A stretch of 64,000 nucleotides of DNA from Usnea hakonensis. Taxonomy: Eukaryota > Ascomycota > Lecanoromycetes > Lecanorales > Parmeliaceae. Positions 19,613 through 31,444 of this stretch are shown piece by piece. The number at the start of each line of letters is the position of its first letter. Position 1 is the first letter of the stretch. The notes below the pieces were generated by a model. It saw only the letters and a list, made by a program, of their open reading frames with translations. It did not search any database and was not told the DNA's origin. The position numbers and the translations under genes were made by a program. The stretch covers positions 186,001-250,000 of the forward strand of contig BLJB01000069.1 in NCBI GenBank assembly GCA_013423325.1. The letters are read 5' to 3'.

Positions 19613-20860
19613 CTAACTAATAGACTCTATTTGCACAATCAGCTGTTTCAAATGGTCAAAATGCTTCCTCCGAGCCTCGGGCCAATTGTAATCATCCAGG
19701 TATCGAGCAATCTGTTGCTGCTGCGAACCTTGAAAGCAAACCATATCATCGACAACTTGACGCCCGAGAGCATTGACCTCATCATCAACGAGAGCCTGAG
19801 CCTTGAAGTACTGGATGGCAATCTGCTGGTGTCGCGCAACATTGTCCGATTGAAATGGTAACATTTTCGCTGCAAAGTTCCACGGTAGCATATTAAAGGA
19901 ATCCACAGGGACAGTCTGCGCCCATTCCCAATCTATCACCCCAACGATCTTACACTCTTCATCAAAAAGTAGATTCTGCCAATGCATATCGGCATGCTGG
20001 AGGATAAAAGGGCCGGTGTCGAAGCACTCCTTGCCGGCATGCTTCGCCGCCAAGACGTGCAGCGCAGCGGACTCAATATTACTACTGGCCTCGGAATCCG
20101 TCCCTGCTGAATGCTGACTTTGTTCAAACTCAAGTACCTTTTCTGCACGTTTCTCATAGAATGTTTTCGATGACACGAATGGACCATAAATGCGATCTTT
20201 GCGATCAATAATTGGCCCTACAACCACGTCCGTTCCCCCGCCCGGAGCATGGCGAATTTGTCCGATTTCTTTGAACGGATGTTTGGAAAGCTGCCACGAA
20301 AACTCTGCTAATTGAGCATGGATTTTGGATAAATCTTCGTCTTTTACAAGGCGCTGTTCGTTGAAGGGGAAAGGATAAGGTTTCCCGGCTATATAGTCCA
20401 TGAAGATGTAAGGGGTACCAAGCGCATTCGAATACGTGCAATTATAGGCGTAAACCTTCGGAACGGGGATTTGCGTATTTTCCCTTACGAATTGCATAGT
20501 TGCAACCTCGCTTTCAAATAAGAGCCGTTGGTTTGCATTGCGCTGTGCGCCGTCTGTCTCAAGAGATTTGTTTTTCAGAGCGTTGTACAACCGAGCTATC
20601 CAGTAGGAATTGTCTGGCATCCGAAGCCGATACACGACGTTGCGTTTTCCAAACCAGGCTTCACGAGGATCGAGTACCGCTTTTGGGTTGCCTTGATGTG
20701 TATAACCAAGTTCAACAAGTTGGCGTATCCACGCTCCGCTTGCAAGACGGCACATGACATGCTCGAGCCCTGACTCCCGGATCTGAGCTGCAAAGACCTT
20801 GCCGATGAATCCGGGATCATCTTGGAAGACGCGTGGCTTGATCCAGTCAGTGTACTCCAT
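19613..20860 (-). CDS. Aminoglycoside phosphotransferase-like (APH) kinase
   Basis: Single exon, 415 aa. It has the protein-kinase-like APH fold: nucleotide-lobe region NVVYRLRMPDNSYWIARLYN, conserved helix with LFESEVATMQFVRENTQIPV, then PYIFMDYIAGKPYPF. The catalytic motif is QHADMHWQNLLFD (HxDxxxxN), followed by CKIVGVIDWEWAQTVP (metal-binding D). Fungal APH-family proteins are abundant, with mostly unknown small-molecule or protein substrates; antibiotic resistance should not be assumed. A downstream gap of about 300 bp separates it from the histidine-phosphatase gene on the same strand. ATG 20860 is the first methionine in frame and fits the family (TDWIKPRVF). Confidence 0.88.
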   Translation of the reverse strand: MEYTDWIKPRVFQDDPGFIGKVFAAQIRESGLEHVMCRLASGAWIRQLVELGYTHQGNPKAVLDPREAWFGKRNVVYRLRMPDNSYWIARLYNALKNKSLETDGAQRNANQRLLFESEVATMQFVRENTQIPVPKVYAYNCTYSNALGTPYIFMDYIAGKPYPFPFNEQRLVKDEDLSKIHAQLAEFSWQLSKHPFKEIGQIRHAPGGGTDVVVGPIIDRKDRIYGPFVSSKTFYEKRAEKVLEFEQSQHSAGTDSEASSNIESAALHVLAAKHAGKECFDTGPFILQHADMHWQNLLFDEECKIVGVIDWEWAQTVPVDSFNMLPWNFAAKMLPFQSDNVARHQQIAIQYFKAQALVDDEVNALGRQVVDDMVCFQGSQQQQIARYLDDYNWPEARRKHFDHLKQLIVQIESIS

Positions 20861-22711
20861 TCAAGCCTCTGGACGGGGTTTTGTTTTGTCGGAAGAGTTG
20901 TAATAGTAATTGTGCGCGCTTTCTGATGGTATACGGGCTTCTGATAAAGCACGAGGTAGGTAATTGCATGGACACTTTCGTCAAGGAGGGACATATTTCA
21001 TCAAGTAGGAGTTGCTAACGTGAGACGGAGATGCCGACGAACGGACCAGCGCTATAATATCGAATAAGGTTTTAAATCCATATAGGAATCACATCCTCGG
21101 CCGTAAGATAACCACATATGGAGAAATCAGACATTACTATACTAGCATTGACTTCGGAAGGGATCAGGGGCTATCACTAGCGCTTCCTATACACTCGAGT
21201 GAAGACGCACTCAGCCCTTCGGCATATTGACTGTCCACTAAGCTCATACTTTAGCCTCCTTTCCCTCTTTCCTAAAGAACTCGTGTATAGAGCATCACTG
21301 CGGTACCATCTCTGCGCCCGTCCTCCACGTATCACCTCAATCTTCGTTGCCAAAAGTCTAGCTCAGCCTTTCGCAGGGACCAAACCGATCAAGACCTCAT
21401 CAATCCCTCTTAACACAGAACCCACCATGACAGCTCCTCACCTAAAACTCGAATGAATATCGCGCCCCAAAGGCCAACGGAACGCAATCCCTTCCAGAAC
21501 CAGTTCCCAACGCCATCTTTCACGGCAAAACATCGACAATGTCCAACCCAATCAGCGATACAGTGGCAAATCCCAGTTGTCAATATAAGAAAGATCACCA
21601 CGAGACGATATTCTCGAATTGCGAAAATCCTCAATCGGTAGGCGAAGATGGAGGAGAGAGAGCGATTAGGACTCGCAAGAGGAGAGGAGAGGGGGAGATT
21701 TCTATGAAGCGCCAACTCGAACGAAGCAGAAGCAGCATTTGGTGAGCCATATTTCTCTCCAGACTCCCCCTCACAAACATGCTATGAAACTTTCCTACTT
21801 TCGTGGCTACGTTCCACATCCCCCCTCCCCCCCCTCACCGCCCCTCGCCCAAAACCCCCCCCGTCCAAAACACCCCAACTGCACAATCTCTCAACGCCAT
21901 TCCCTCTCAAGATTTACCCAAAAAAAATATCATATAATCGATCGATCAGTCGCCAAACCCTCCAAAAAAACCACACACCAAAACATTCGTAAAACCCCCC
22001 CCCCCTCCGCCCCCCCCACCTAAGCTAAGAAGGCACTTTATTCGATCGTTTCTGTTTTCCAGCCGAGCTGGAACTTAGCCCCCCCCCCCTGAAAGGAAAG
22101 AAAGACTTCAACAAACCCTATTCCGCATCCACAAGCCGAATTCCAGATCGACTCTGTGTACATCATTTCCTCCGTGTATTAGGTGATCTCCCCACCCCCT
22201 TCTCTCCCCCCCCCCTCGTTCCCGCGTCCCCCCCCAACACAACCATAACCCCAAAAAACCATCAATCCCACGCCCACCCGCAAACGATGCGAATCCCGAT
22301 CTCCCTGCGCCCACCAAGGCTGATTTCTATAGAAACGAATACGAAGAGGGAGTGCAGGGAGGGGAGTGGAGGGTGAAAAAGTGGTGGTTTAGTAGTTCTT
22401 TTAGACTGAACTGAGAGGAGAGGAGATGAGATGGGGAATTCTGTGCAGAATTCGCGGAGCCTTGAAAACCTTCCTTCTACGATCCAAAACCCTCTAGATA
22501 CACGCACCATCCGCAAACCAAAGCGAGAAGGCGCCTCACAAAGGAACATATCCAAACTAAATGAAAAACAATAATCACAAGACCAGGACCGTCAACATCG
22601 CCCGCAATGACTCCAACCAATCGCTCATCACTTACCAACAGCAATCTCCACCACCCTCTCCCCAACCTCACCACTCCACGCCCCATCCCGAAACTCCACC
22701 CACCCACCCAT
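20861..22711. other. Long intergenic region with C-rich and G-rich blocks
   Basis: No conserved gene is seen. A possible small ORF (21539-21745, 68 aa, starting MSNPISDTVANPSCQYKKD) extends upstream in good codon context to 21466, where a TGAA duplication separates it from an ATG-led stretch at 21427; it may be a broken small gene. From about 21810 to 22290 and 22560 to 22790 the + strand is extremely C-rich, with G-rich sequence between. Confidence 0.4.
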
Positions 22712-23656
22712 CTACTCCCTTCCATAATCCCCATACCTCACCCCCCGATCCCGCTCATCATCAACGCTCCTCACCAAACACTTAGCGCCGGGTTCAAAAA
22801 AAAAGAAGGGCACGCTATACCGTTCCTTCCCAGCGACCTGCGCACGTGGTATGGGGTAGCCTTGAACGTGCCACCCGAGACTGTGCTCACGAGATCGCCG
22901 ACATTGACGACGATGGAGCCCGGCAGATAGGGCGCCGGGATCCACTGGTCATCGACGCTCAAAACTTCCAGTCCGCCCGTCCGTCTCGTCTTGGTGTAAC
23001 AGTGTTGAAATACCGGAGTCGGTATGGGGCGTGCAGCAAAAGTCTTGTTGTAGCGCTGGAGGTTGGATGGCTGGGTAGTGCAGTAGTCGGAGGGTGGATA
23101 TGCTGTTCTCTAGATAATTGTCAAACAGGGAGGGTTCTTTCCCCAGAGCCATGGCTAGGAGCGAAAGGGGCTTCCCGGAAAGGGTTTGTAGTTCTTGGTG
23201 TAACGTCTCAAGCTTTGCCTTTGCATTGAAGTCGTGGGGCCATACGTTCCCTTCTCCAAGGTTGAATCTGGTGTGAGGCTCGACATCTTGTGGCAGAGAC
23301 GTGGTTGGACCAATCTCGAATCCCTCCTTGAGTATATCGCTGCCGGCTCGTGCAGGAAAGTAGCCACGGTAGGTGTTGCTGTTTTCGGACTTAAAGGTCT
23401 TCTTGGCAACAGTCATCTTTGATTCGGGCGAGAGGGAGAAGAGGTCATATGCCAGGGTGAAGATTTCGGAACGGGAAAGAGAAAGGGGGGCATTGATGAG
23501 GTAAGCGAAGCCAGTGGTAGAAAATGCATCGCTGATGGAGAAAGCAGTGCTGAGTTTGCGGCTGAGATTGCTTAGGTCGGTGGTGCTCTGGTCAGAAGAG
23601 GAGAGGTCGGCAAGGTCAATGATGGGGAGGGGCAGATGACTTGGTATGGATGACAT
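22712..23656 (-). pseudogene. 2-oxoglutarate/Fe(II)-dependent oxygenase (IPNS-like), two frameshifts
   Basis: From ATG 23656 the frame encodes a typical isopenicillin-N-synthase-like N-terminus (LPLPIIDLADLSSSDQS), FAYLINAPLSLSRSEIF, SNTYRGYFPARAGSDILKEG, and the iron-binding HxD in CTPHTDSGISTLLHQDE. It then reads out of family after DETDGR (about 22990). In the +1 frame it resumes with GGLEVLSVDDQWIPAPYLPG, SIVVNVGDLVSTVSGGTFKA and TPYHVRRS. A second shift near 22830 is needed to reach VAGKERYSVPFFFFEPG and YGDYG before the stop at 22712. No splice sites explain either break. The second break lies beside a T9 run (minus strand). It is a pseudogene or an error-prone C/G-rich sequence. Confidence 0.75.
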
Positions 23657-25551
23657 ATGTGTCTGCTAATTGCTGCGGCGGGAGTGAATAATCAACGAAA
23701 ACGCGGTGATACTAAGGGTAACAGCAACAGGACAAAGAAATGGAGAGATATGCTAGATAAATAATACCGAGTTCATTATAAGACTGACGGTAGTGACGAT
23801 GACGTTGCTGCTCAAGCGAGGCTTGGTAAGTTGTCCAGATAAGGAAATGGATCGCGTGCTTCACTGCTTCTTCCTGATAAGCTGTGAGTCGATAGCGGTA
23901 CACTAAGGTCGAAACTCTGGATGATCCGGAGAGATTGCCTTGATTTGATTCAAACTTTCTGCTGGGGTCTCTCATTCGGGCCGTTGAAGCATGCATGTGA
24001 TAAGCCAACATTGGTCACTATACCATTTCCAGCATCGTCCCGCAGATGTGGCACCTTTCACTAGTCTAGACTTTCCAATATTTGAAGCATCTCGCGGGCT
24101 TGGACGAGCCCGCCTTCCGTTGTTAAAACGAATTTTCTTGCTTTCTCAAGGCTCTCCTGCTTTTCTCCAGCTCGTTATCTTATGTCAAGCTCAGTTTGGT
24201 ACTGATGGAGGAGTTCCCGGGCAGTCGATTTGTGGGCGGATGTTGACGTTGAAGGTGGGCCGACGGAAGGATTGAGTACTCGGTTCCGAGACTAGGTTGA
24301 GTGCATGCATTTGAGCGTTGAGATTGTGGATCTTTTGATCTAACCTCTGATGCGGGGAGCCGTCTTGAATCGAGCCCGACGAAGACGAGCAATGATTCAC
24401 TTCTCTTGCGACGTGGCTGCCGAGTGATGTCAAATGGCGATATTTTCCTTCAAAATCTCACTGGAAGGCTACGTTGCCAGGTCCATGCCCCAAACTCCCA
24501 CAAATGTAGCTTGTTGTAAACTGAAGCCGAGAATCAGAACCGCAGTTTCTGTGTTGCAGCTCTAAGCAAGCGGCAGAGGAATGCCGTAAGTTCTCTAGCA
24601 ATAATTGAACGGACCATGGAGAGGATTGTAAAATCTTGAAGTTGCGGGACATGACCACTGGGCATTCGATCAAGGCTGCAGCTCGATCACGCCGAGTCTT
24701 AGAGATATCGTGATGTACCTAGGCGATGTCTTCATAGATATTAGGATGCGGAGCCTGAAGTGACGCAGGGTCAGAGTCATCTCTAGCATAACCACTACTA
24801 TCATCAATGAAGTGATCCAACGGTCCACCATGATGGCATGAAAGTAGAGCGTTCGCATAATGATCTTCGATGGAAATGAAAGGCTCCATGTTGAGAGAGG
24901 TACAGAGCAGCGGGCAGGATAATACCGGCAACTCAGTATATGAAGGCTACTACTTTGTATTTTGCCAGAGCTGCCTTGGGCCGATTGCGGTAGCACCCGC
25001 AACTCGGGTGATTTGATACACTTTTCCGAAATTGGCAAAGACGGCCAGACTGAAGACCCGTGGTACAATCCGTCTCATGAGCTGCTGTCCTTCAGCAACT
25101 GTCCTCCAGCAGTTTTCACGATTGACGTCAAGCAGGGCTCGCAGATGCGGCTCAGAAGGATCACAATGATCAAGCAAATGGTAGGACGCGGCCAACGAAA
25201 TTGATGACGGGATTGAGTGTGGAGTTTAATTTGCGTAGAGACAAGGAAAGACTCTGGGTCCCGAGTTTCGACCCCACGATCGCTGGCGGAACGCGTTGCC
25301 CATTGGGAAGACCTATAACCCCAGTCGGTGGTACTTACAGAATAGTGGACGTGAAGTGGAAGGGTAGAACGACGACTGCATCTCAGTTGCCTACGGATCC
25401 CTACACACGACATAGCCTACAAGGTTGGGTGCTTGCGCACTTGGTAGGCTCTTGAACCGCGCAACCGGTAGTATCGCATGCTGGTTTTGATGCGGTCCGT
25501 CTGGGAATGGCCAATATCTGACGTTCAGCCGCGATTCCAAGCCATGACTCT
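23657..25551. other. Intergenic region with one possible amidohydrolase relic
   Basis: There is no intact gene. Short frames on both strands lack domains, except the fragment listed at 24719-24889. Confidence 0.4.
24719..24889 (-). pseudogene. Amidohydrolase-2-like N-terminal fragment, tentative
   Basis: The minus-strand frame MEPFISIEDHYANALLS resembles the start of fungal amidohydrolase-2 (TIM-barrel) proteins, in which PFIxxEEHY begins the metal-binding region, and it continues GGPLDHFIDDS and PNIYEDIA before TAG. No downstream barrel motifs could be read in any frame, so if the assignment is right only the 5' end survives. Confidence 0.3.
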
Positions 25552-27707
25552 TCATAGTGCATTGAAATCGAACCTTTCCTTTCCTCTCTGTACTAGGCGG
25601 ATTCCAATGGCACCTTTCCGAAGCTGAAGCGTGATGATGGCTGCCATATCCTCGTTCATCTTCCTGTTTACCTCATCTCTGGCCTTATTCCAGACTTTCA
25701 CTTTAGCTTGCTCGTCCATTCTCTGTACTTCTTCGTCACTGGCATACTCATCCACGGCCAATTCCACGCTGTATTGCGAGAAAATGAGCGCAAGTACTGC
25801 AAGTATCTCGATTTGTGCAAAGCGTCGCCCAATACAAGAGCGATGGCCTTCGCTGAAGGGTATGTATGCACCCTTTGGTGGGCGATCTGGATAGATCTAG
25901 AGTCAGCACATTTCCTCAAGAATGAAAGTTGAGACGTCCGACCAGTCATGGAGGTGGTTTGCTGCCGCAACATGTCTTGCGACCCAAAGAGTAGCCTCAG
26001 TAGATATCACTAGTTGGAAATGATGACTTACACAAGGCTGGAGAAGTATCAGCTGCAGTGTTAATACCCAGGTTGGACGCTTCCGTGTCCGTGTCCTGGT
26101 CAGGCATACTCGCAGTATCTTTGGCACCAGGATCCAAGATCCACCTTTCCGGTTTGAATTCTTCGAGGTCATTGTCTAAATTTGAGAGAGGGTGCGTCGG
26201 CCTGTTGGGATCCGCTGGTGGACCAGTTGGCCAGACGTTCGGGTTACGATGCACAGCAGGTGTCATCAAAGAAATATAGCAGTCTGCTGGCACCGTGCAT
26301 ATTTTTCCATCAATTTCGAGAGGCTGGGGGCTGTTTTTCATAGTAGATTTGGGAACGCCGATCACAGGTGCAAGGAGGCGCAATTCTTCGTTGAGCACTG
26401 CACCAGCCATGCTGCCGAATAATTTAGGAATGATCTTGTCATAGTCTGCCTCACTAATGGGTCGACCCTGGAAGATTTCGTCGAGATCGGCTTGAAGATG
26501 TCGTTGAGCGGCAATGTTCATGGCAAGGAGGACGAGGCAAAAATGTATGGAATTGGCCGTTGTCTCATGGCCCGCAAGTAAGAAGACGAAAGCATTGCCA
26601 ATTATTTCCTGGTCTGTCAGAGTCTGAGCTGGGGCGATTTCACCTGGTGACGGTTTCTTTGTGATTCCAGCACCCTTCACGAGAGCAGTCATTAGGTCTT
26701 TACCATCTCCTTCCTCCCCCTTCAAAATCTCGGCTTTCTTGCGTCGAAATATCTCGTTCATATAATCACCCCATTCGACGAATGCTGTGTGCGTTGCTCT
26801 TGCACTTTGGAACGGCAGGTACTCTAGAGTAAGTTAGCGGAAGGCTTACATGTGGGGTTGAGCCGTTCAAATTACTCAGGAGGAAAGGTGGTACGAGGAG
26901 GACCCAGAGCATATTATGCAAAAGCTTTCCCAGTGCTTCAGTGTAGCTCAAAGTATGTCCGTGAGCAGTCTCTGTGCTAGACGCGTCAGTAGCTTCCCCG
27001 TTCTTGACATGCCCATTTGAGGGGACTCCTTCAGTCCCCGGCCATTGTAAGTGGACCCCGAAGCCGGCTCTACTGATGACATGTAGACTCAGTCTCATTG
27101 CATCGTCCGCGACTGTGTAGATTGTATTGCTCGCCGCTTTCCCGACACTGAGCACGAACCAGCCATTCAACATCGCCTGGCACTGCTCTAGGGTCTCAGT
27201 CCACACCAGATGGTTGTTCTTCTCTGAGAACGGGGGACTCGTGATCTTCCTATGGTGCCTCCACAGTTGACCCTCCGATGTCACCACATTGTTGCCATAT
27301 ATTTTGAGAGATGTGTATACCTCGAGGGCTTTGGGGAAATCGTTCTTTCTGTTGGTAATCTGGGAGATGACATTGGCGTCTGCTGTGTACAGCTCGTTTC
27401 GTTCGGGGCTGACGGTTATGAAGGTGTCGGTGCCAAATCGCTTGAAGGGCTCGTATCTCCTGTCCCATCCCCACTCTAACGTCAAGTCGAACCATATACC
27501 GATCCACGAGGCGGGCAACAGTCGCACGAGGGGTACGACGAATATCTGTGATAGTTGATAGAGTCTATTGACCTGGTAGAAAGGGATGATGACGTAGGGA
27601 ATTCCAGACTTCTTTGCAGCGGCGAGGTTTCGAGCGAATTGTGCGCATAGCTTCAATGTATAGATTGTCAGTGAGACCAGCAAGGCCAAGGTTACTGTTG
27701 AAAGCAT
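25552..27707 (-). CDS. Cytochrome P450 monooxygenase
   Basis: Exons on the minus strand: 27707..26876, 26823..26032 and 25886..25552; introns of 52 and 145 bp, both phase 1; 652 aa. An N-terminal membrane anchor (TLALLVSLTIYTLKLCAQFA) precedes the catalytic domain. Landmarks are the C-helix WRHHRKITSPPFSEKN, I-helix FLLAGHETTAN, K-helix EELRLL (ExxR), EEFKPERW and the heme loop FSEGHRSCIGRRFAQ with the axial Cys. A Ser/Asp/Thr-rich insertion follows the PERW motif, making it longer than the usual ~520 aa. It is an ER-bound haem-thiolate oxidase, substrate unknown, possibly secondary metabolism or xenobiotic oxidation. The second acceptor (CTATCCAG) was picked because it keeps frame to give YRPPKGAYIPFSEG. 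Neighbours are relics, so it may be a lone survivor. Confidence 0.9.
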
Positions 27708-28814
27708 TGAAGTGAGTACTGGGTGGAGGAATTTGCAATGTATGACAGAGCAAAAGCTGCTTGACTGAGAAGATGCTGAGTAGATAAAGGGAAAAAGGGA
27801 AAAGCAGTATGAAGGCTCCGCAGATGATATAGGGTTAATTGGTCAACGGTGCAGGTTCTTACTTTGTCACCAGCTCACCAGCTGCGAATTACGTCGTACA
27901 AGCCCATTTCCACCAATGATGCGCGTCAATGGCTTAGTCCACGGAGGACATCAGCTTCATATGGCTAGTTGGAGCGTAAAAGCAACGGCCAAGTTTGGAG
28001 TCAACTCAAGAATCGGCCGCTAAGACGTCACATTGGCCCTATGGAGTACCTTAGAGTGTACCCTAATAATAGTGAGAGTAAGGTAGGTAAGTAGTACCTT
28101 ATTTTCGACGAGAAAATACGATGATGCCTGTAAATCCTGTTGGGGAAAAAAGCGGGATACGATCTCAGATTTGTATTCATGGCATAGATCGATCCTTTCA
28201 TCGATGCCATCTACAGCACTCTCTTTTCAACAACCAAACCCCCGGAACCCAGCATACTTATGCATATGCATATGCATGTCTAAAAGTTAATTCACTTCTC
28301 CGAAAAGCTTATTGCATACTCCGTACTAACCTAGAAATGTCAAGTACTTCCTTTAAGCAGGATCCCGAATACGAATGTCCCCACCTTCAGTACCGTTGCA
28401 GGTATTTGCCTCGGGTACCTGACAGGCTGACACCTCCAAAAAGCTCACTCGTAGTGATCTTTCAACATCAAGCTGTGCTCGTGGTAATGTGATGCTGAAG
28501 GATATACAGCTCTTGCTGCTACTCTGGGACGCGGAATCTATGTTGACACCGACATGGTTTGAATGCTGGAAATGTGATTGCCATACCTGATCTGAAACAG
28601 GCCAACGGTGGAAAAGATCCAGAAGATGCACATTAATATTATGGTGATTCGGTTAAAATGCTGCATGATCATCAATAGCAGCATGAAGCCTGATTACTTC
28701 CGATTTCCGCAGCCCCTCTTCCAAAAAATCTTCAAACCCCGTGACCGACGGTACGTATTCACAAGAGTCAAGATCCATTGCAGCCCATTGGTTTCCACAC
28801 CTCCCCCATCTAAC
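27708..28814. other. Intergenic region, no supported gene
   Basis: This is the upstream region of the P450 gene. The sequence has a TATGCATATGCATATGCATG microsatellite-like run near 28258-28277. No coding potential is recognised. Confidence 0.45.
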
Positions 28815-29533
28815 ATGCAAATACCCTCAAACAACCCCACCATCCCCCCCCTCCCCTTCCACCACCACCACCACCACCACCAAACCCTCCTCCCCCTAAC
28901 AAGCGGCACCACCTGGCTCCTCACCTACTGACTCACCTCCTCCCGCCCCCGCTACCCCAGCCAAACAAACCCCCTTGTAGCCTCCATCTCCGACATCGGC
29001 GCCTTCCGCCTGCACCCGCTCTTCAAAGCCAGCGGCATCATATCCTCCCCCACCCCCACCCCAACAATCGCAAACATTCACCTAGCCCAACACCAGCGCA
29101 GACTCTTATCAAACCCCCACGACTCCGAGCAACGGTACGAGAAATGGGTTCCAGTATCGGCATGTGTGTTTGAATAGCGGGCGGCGTAGCCCGTGGCGGA
29201 TCTGCGTTACGTTTTTTCGATAATCATGGGCATCCGGGATTGCATCGCACGTTTCTGTTTCTGGCGCTAGCGGGGACGGCGCTGAGTTGTATATGTACGG
29301 CGGATGTGCTGTGGGGGGGGGGGGAGATGTGGATCGGGCCGGCGAAAGGGAACGAGTGCTTGCGACGGAGTTGCGTGGTTAGTAATTGTTTGCTCGTGGT
29401 GGAGGTTATGCTGGGGAGTACGTTTCCGGGACTACTTTGGACGGAGCATTATAGAAGTGGTGGAATCGTGGAGTGGGCGATGGCGTTTGTACTCACGTTT
29501 TATTTTTGGACGTTTGCTGGGCTACTTGTGTGA
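28815..29533 (+). pseudogene. Sfk1/DRAM/Frag1-like membrane protein relic
   Basis: The first frame has LPLTSGTTWLLTY, a TGA where a Trp (TGG) would be expected, then SSRPRYPSQTNPLVASISDI and GAFRLHPLFKASGII. ISDIGAxRLxPLF is the hallmark of the Sfk1/DRAM family (YISDxGAxxLxPLF). After a stop near 29175 a second frame gives RFFDNHGHPGLHRTFLFLAL, the FDTxRHxxxH...F helix of the family, then VVEVMLGSTFP and the final helix IVEWAMAFVLTFYFWTFAGL. Family members are six-helix plasma-membrane/vacuolar proteins linked to lipid asymmetry or autophagy. One nonsense codon and at least one frame break argue for a pseudogene. The break falls at a sharp C-rich/G-rich switch. Confidence 0.5.
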
Positions 29534-30116
29534 GTGAAGTGAAAGATCGTACTCAAGGCCATTTGCTGAGTATCGGTGAAGCTTACCGGACAAGAAACGG
29601 CGGGATGTTGGCGAGGAGACTCCTCTTCTACATTGATCGGATATCAGTCTTGGTGGCTAGGTTTGGGAACCATGTTTCCGGATCGCTGAGGTTTGCCTTC
29701 CAATCCAAAGTGGTTTAGCGAGGCAGTGTCTGTTGGGTGATTAGGAAGCGAGCGTACTTCCGGCTCATGAGGGAGGGACCGAGCATGGTGAAGGGGAGGG
29801 TGAGAATGATGTTGCAGGGCTAAAATGTGCGAATGGAGAGTCGAGGGTAGTCGTAGAATGTCTGGGCGGCTTGGTGCGTGGAGGCTGAAGGGGGGATGCC
29901 GGGGAAGGGATGGATCGTTAAAGGTTTGTGAATTTGTGTGGGATCCAGGGAGATCAACTTGTTGTGAGGAAACAAATGATAAGACAGTGAAGGACTATGA
30001 CTTCTTAACGCAGCATGATCTTGAAAAGTTTGTATTGCTCAGCTACCTGCATAAAACCACCCACATTTTTGCATGCCACAACGTGGTTAATCTTTTACAA
30101 GCAACATCGTAACTCT
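29534..30116. other. Intergenic region before the uL16 gene 3' end
   Basis: No gene is recognised. The 3' half is the downstream flank of the minus-strand ribosomal protein gene. Confidence 0.45.
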
Positions 30117-31071
30117 TCAAGCCTCAGCAGTCTCAAACGCATCCGGGAAAACCCCAACATTACGCTCAATAGGGCCTTTGTTCCTCAAGAATTGCACATA
30201 AGCCCCATCGATCCTGACCTTGCCTTCCGCGCGCTTCTCGAGGTATTCGTCACGGCGAAGAGGTGTGAAACCCCAATTCTTGGAGACGATGATCTTTTGG
30301 CGGCCGGGGAATTTGTACTGGGAGCGACGGAGAGCTTCGATGGCTGTCGCGCGGTCTGAAGTTTCGCACTTGTCAGCAAAGCCCTCGTTTCTTGGAAGTC
30401 GAAGATGCAAGCAGGAAGTATGGGCAGACTTACGGTTGTCACGAGTCCTCACAGAGAGCAGAATCTGGCCAATGTTCACGCGGGCAACAGTCCCATTGGG
30501 CTTGCCCCACGCACCACGCATTCCAGTTTGCAGTCTATCGGCACCAGCACACGACAACATCTTGTTGATGCGAACAACGTGGTAAGGGTGGGCGCGGACA
30601 CGGAGATGGAAACCTTCTTTACCGGCGATTTTGACTAGATATCTGTAGTACGGATTTGTTAGAATCTGCTGGTGTAGATGGGAGCAGTAGCAGAATGGAT
30701 TGGAATTTACTTGTTGGCGCAGATACGGGCTGCCTCGAGGGCTTCAGAAGAAAGCTGCTCGTATTCGTTGGAGACCATGTGGACGCAGAGGGGAAATTCG
30801 TCGACATTGGCACGCTTGCGCCCCAGATCGAAGATTCGAATTTTGGGGTCAGGGACACCACGATTAAATCGGGACTTGGGATATGGCTGTAAAAAGATTG
30901 AGATTTAGTGAGGATACAGTAAGGATCTCGAATGCCAGCTGATGTGGTTCTCGTGAGGCTTGTGCTGCGGGCAATGTATTTCGCCCACAAAAGGCAAAGT
31001 GTGCATATTTGAAAGAGCAGACTTACCTTGTTCTTGCAGTAGCGATAACATCTTGCTGGACGGCGTGCCAT
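30117..31071 (-). CDS. RPL10: 60S ribosomal protein L10 (uL16)
   Basis: Four exons on the minus strand: 31071..31027, 30886..30711, 30642..30434 and 30355..30117; introns of 140, 68 and 78 bp; 222 aa, the normal size. The N-terminus MARRPARCYRYCKNK is followed by PYPKSRFNRGVPDPKIRIFD and a central block with CANKYLVKIAGKEGFHLRVR. AGADRLQTGMRGAWGKPNGT is the conserved loop near the peptidyl-transferase centre. The C-terminal half has EALRRSQYKFPGRQ and SKNWGFTPLRRDEY. uL16 is a late-joining 60S subunit protein that shapes the P-site and the Nmd3/Sdo1 release step. The first intron lies 45 nt after the ATG, as is common in fungal RP genes. eL30 follows in the same orientation 373 bp upstream. 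Confidence 0.97.
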
Positions 31072-31444
31072 CTCGTTAGCTGTCGAGGAGATACTGCACT
31101 TCTTGCGAACGGTCTGCAGAGAGAAAGGGAGAGAGTTGTGGTTGAAAATCAGTGTTCAATTTGGAGTCATAATTCGCTTCGCCGCAAGTCTCGGTTGATT
31201 TCCAAGCAATGAATTTGCCACTAAGCCGCTTACGAATTTGGCCCTAGCCCTACAAGTTTGCTTTGTTGAAGATCCAAAGACCACTTGGACAGTCTGAATG
31301 AATCAAGTCATCTAATTTACCGACTGTGCAGACGGGAGTTTGATGTGCTCGCGAAGAAGCAGCCCATACAAGACAAACTAGGCTCGCAGAGCCGTGACCA
31401 TCATACGCTGACATTGACTTGATTTATTTGCTACCATTCTATAT

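Noticed and set aside
30678..30908. + strand frames over the uL16 gene
   Set aside because: Antisense shadows of ribosomal protein exons.
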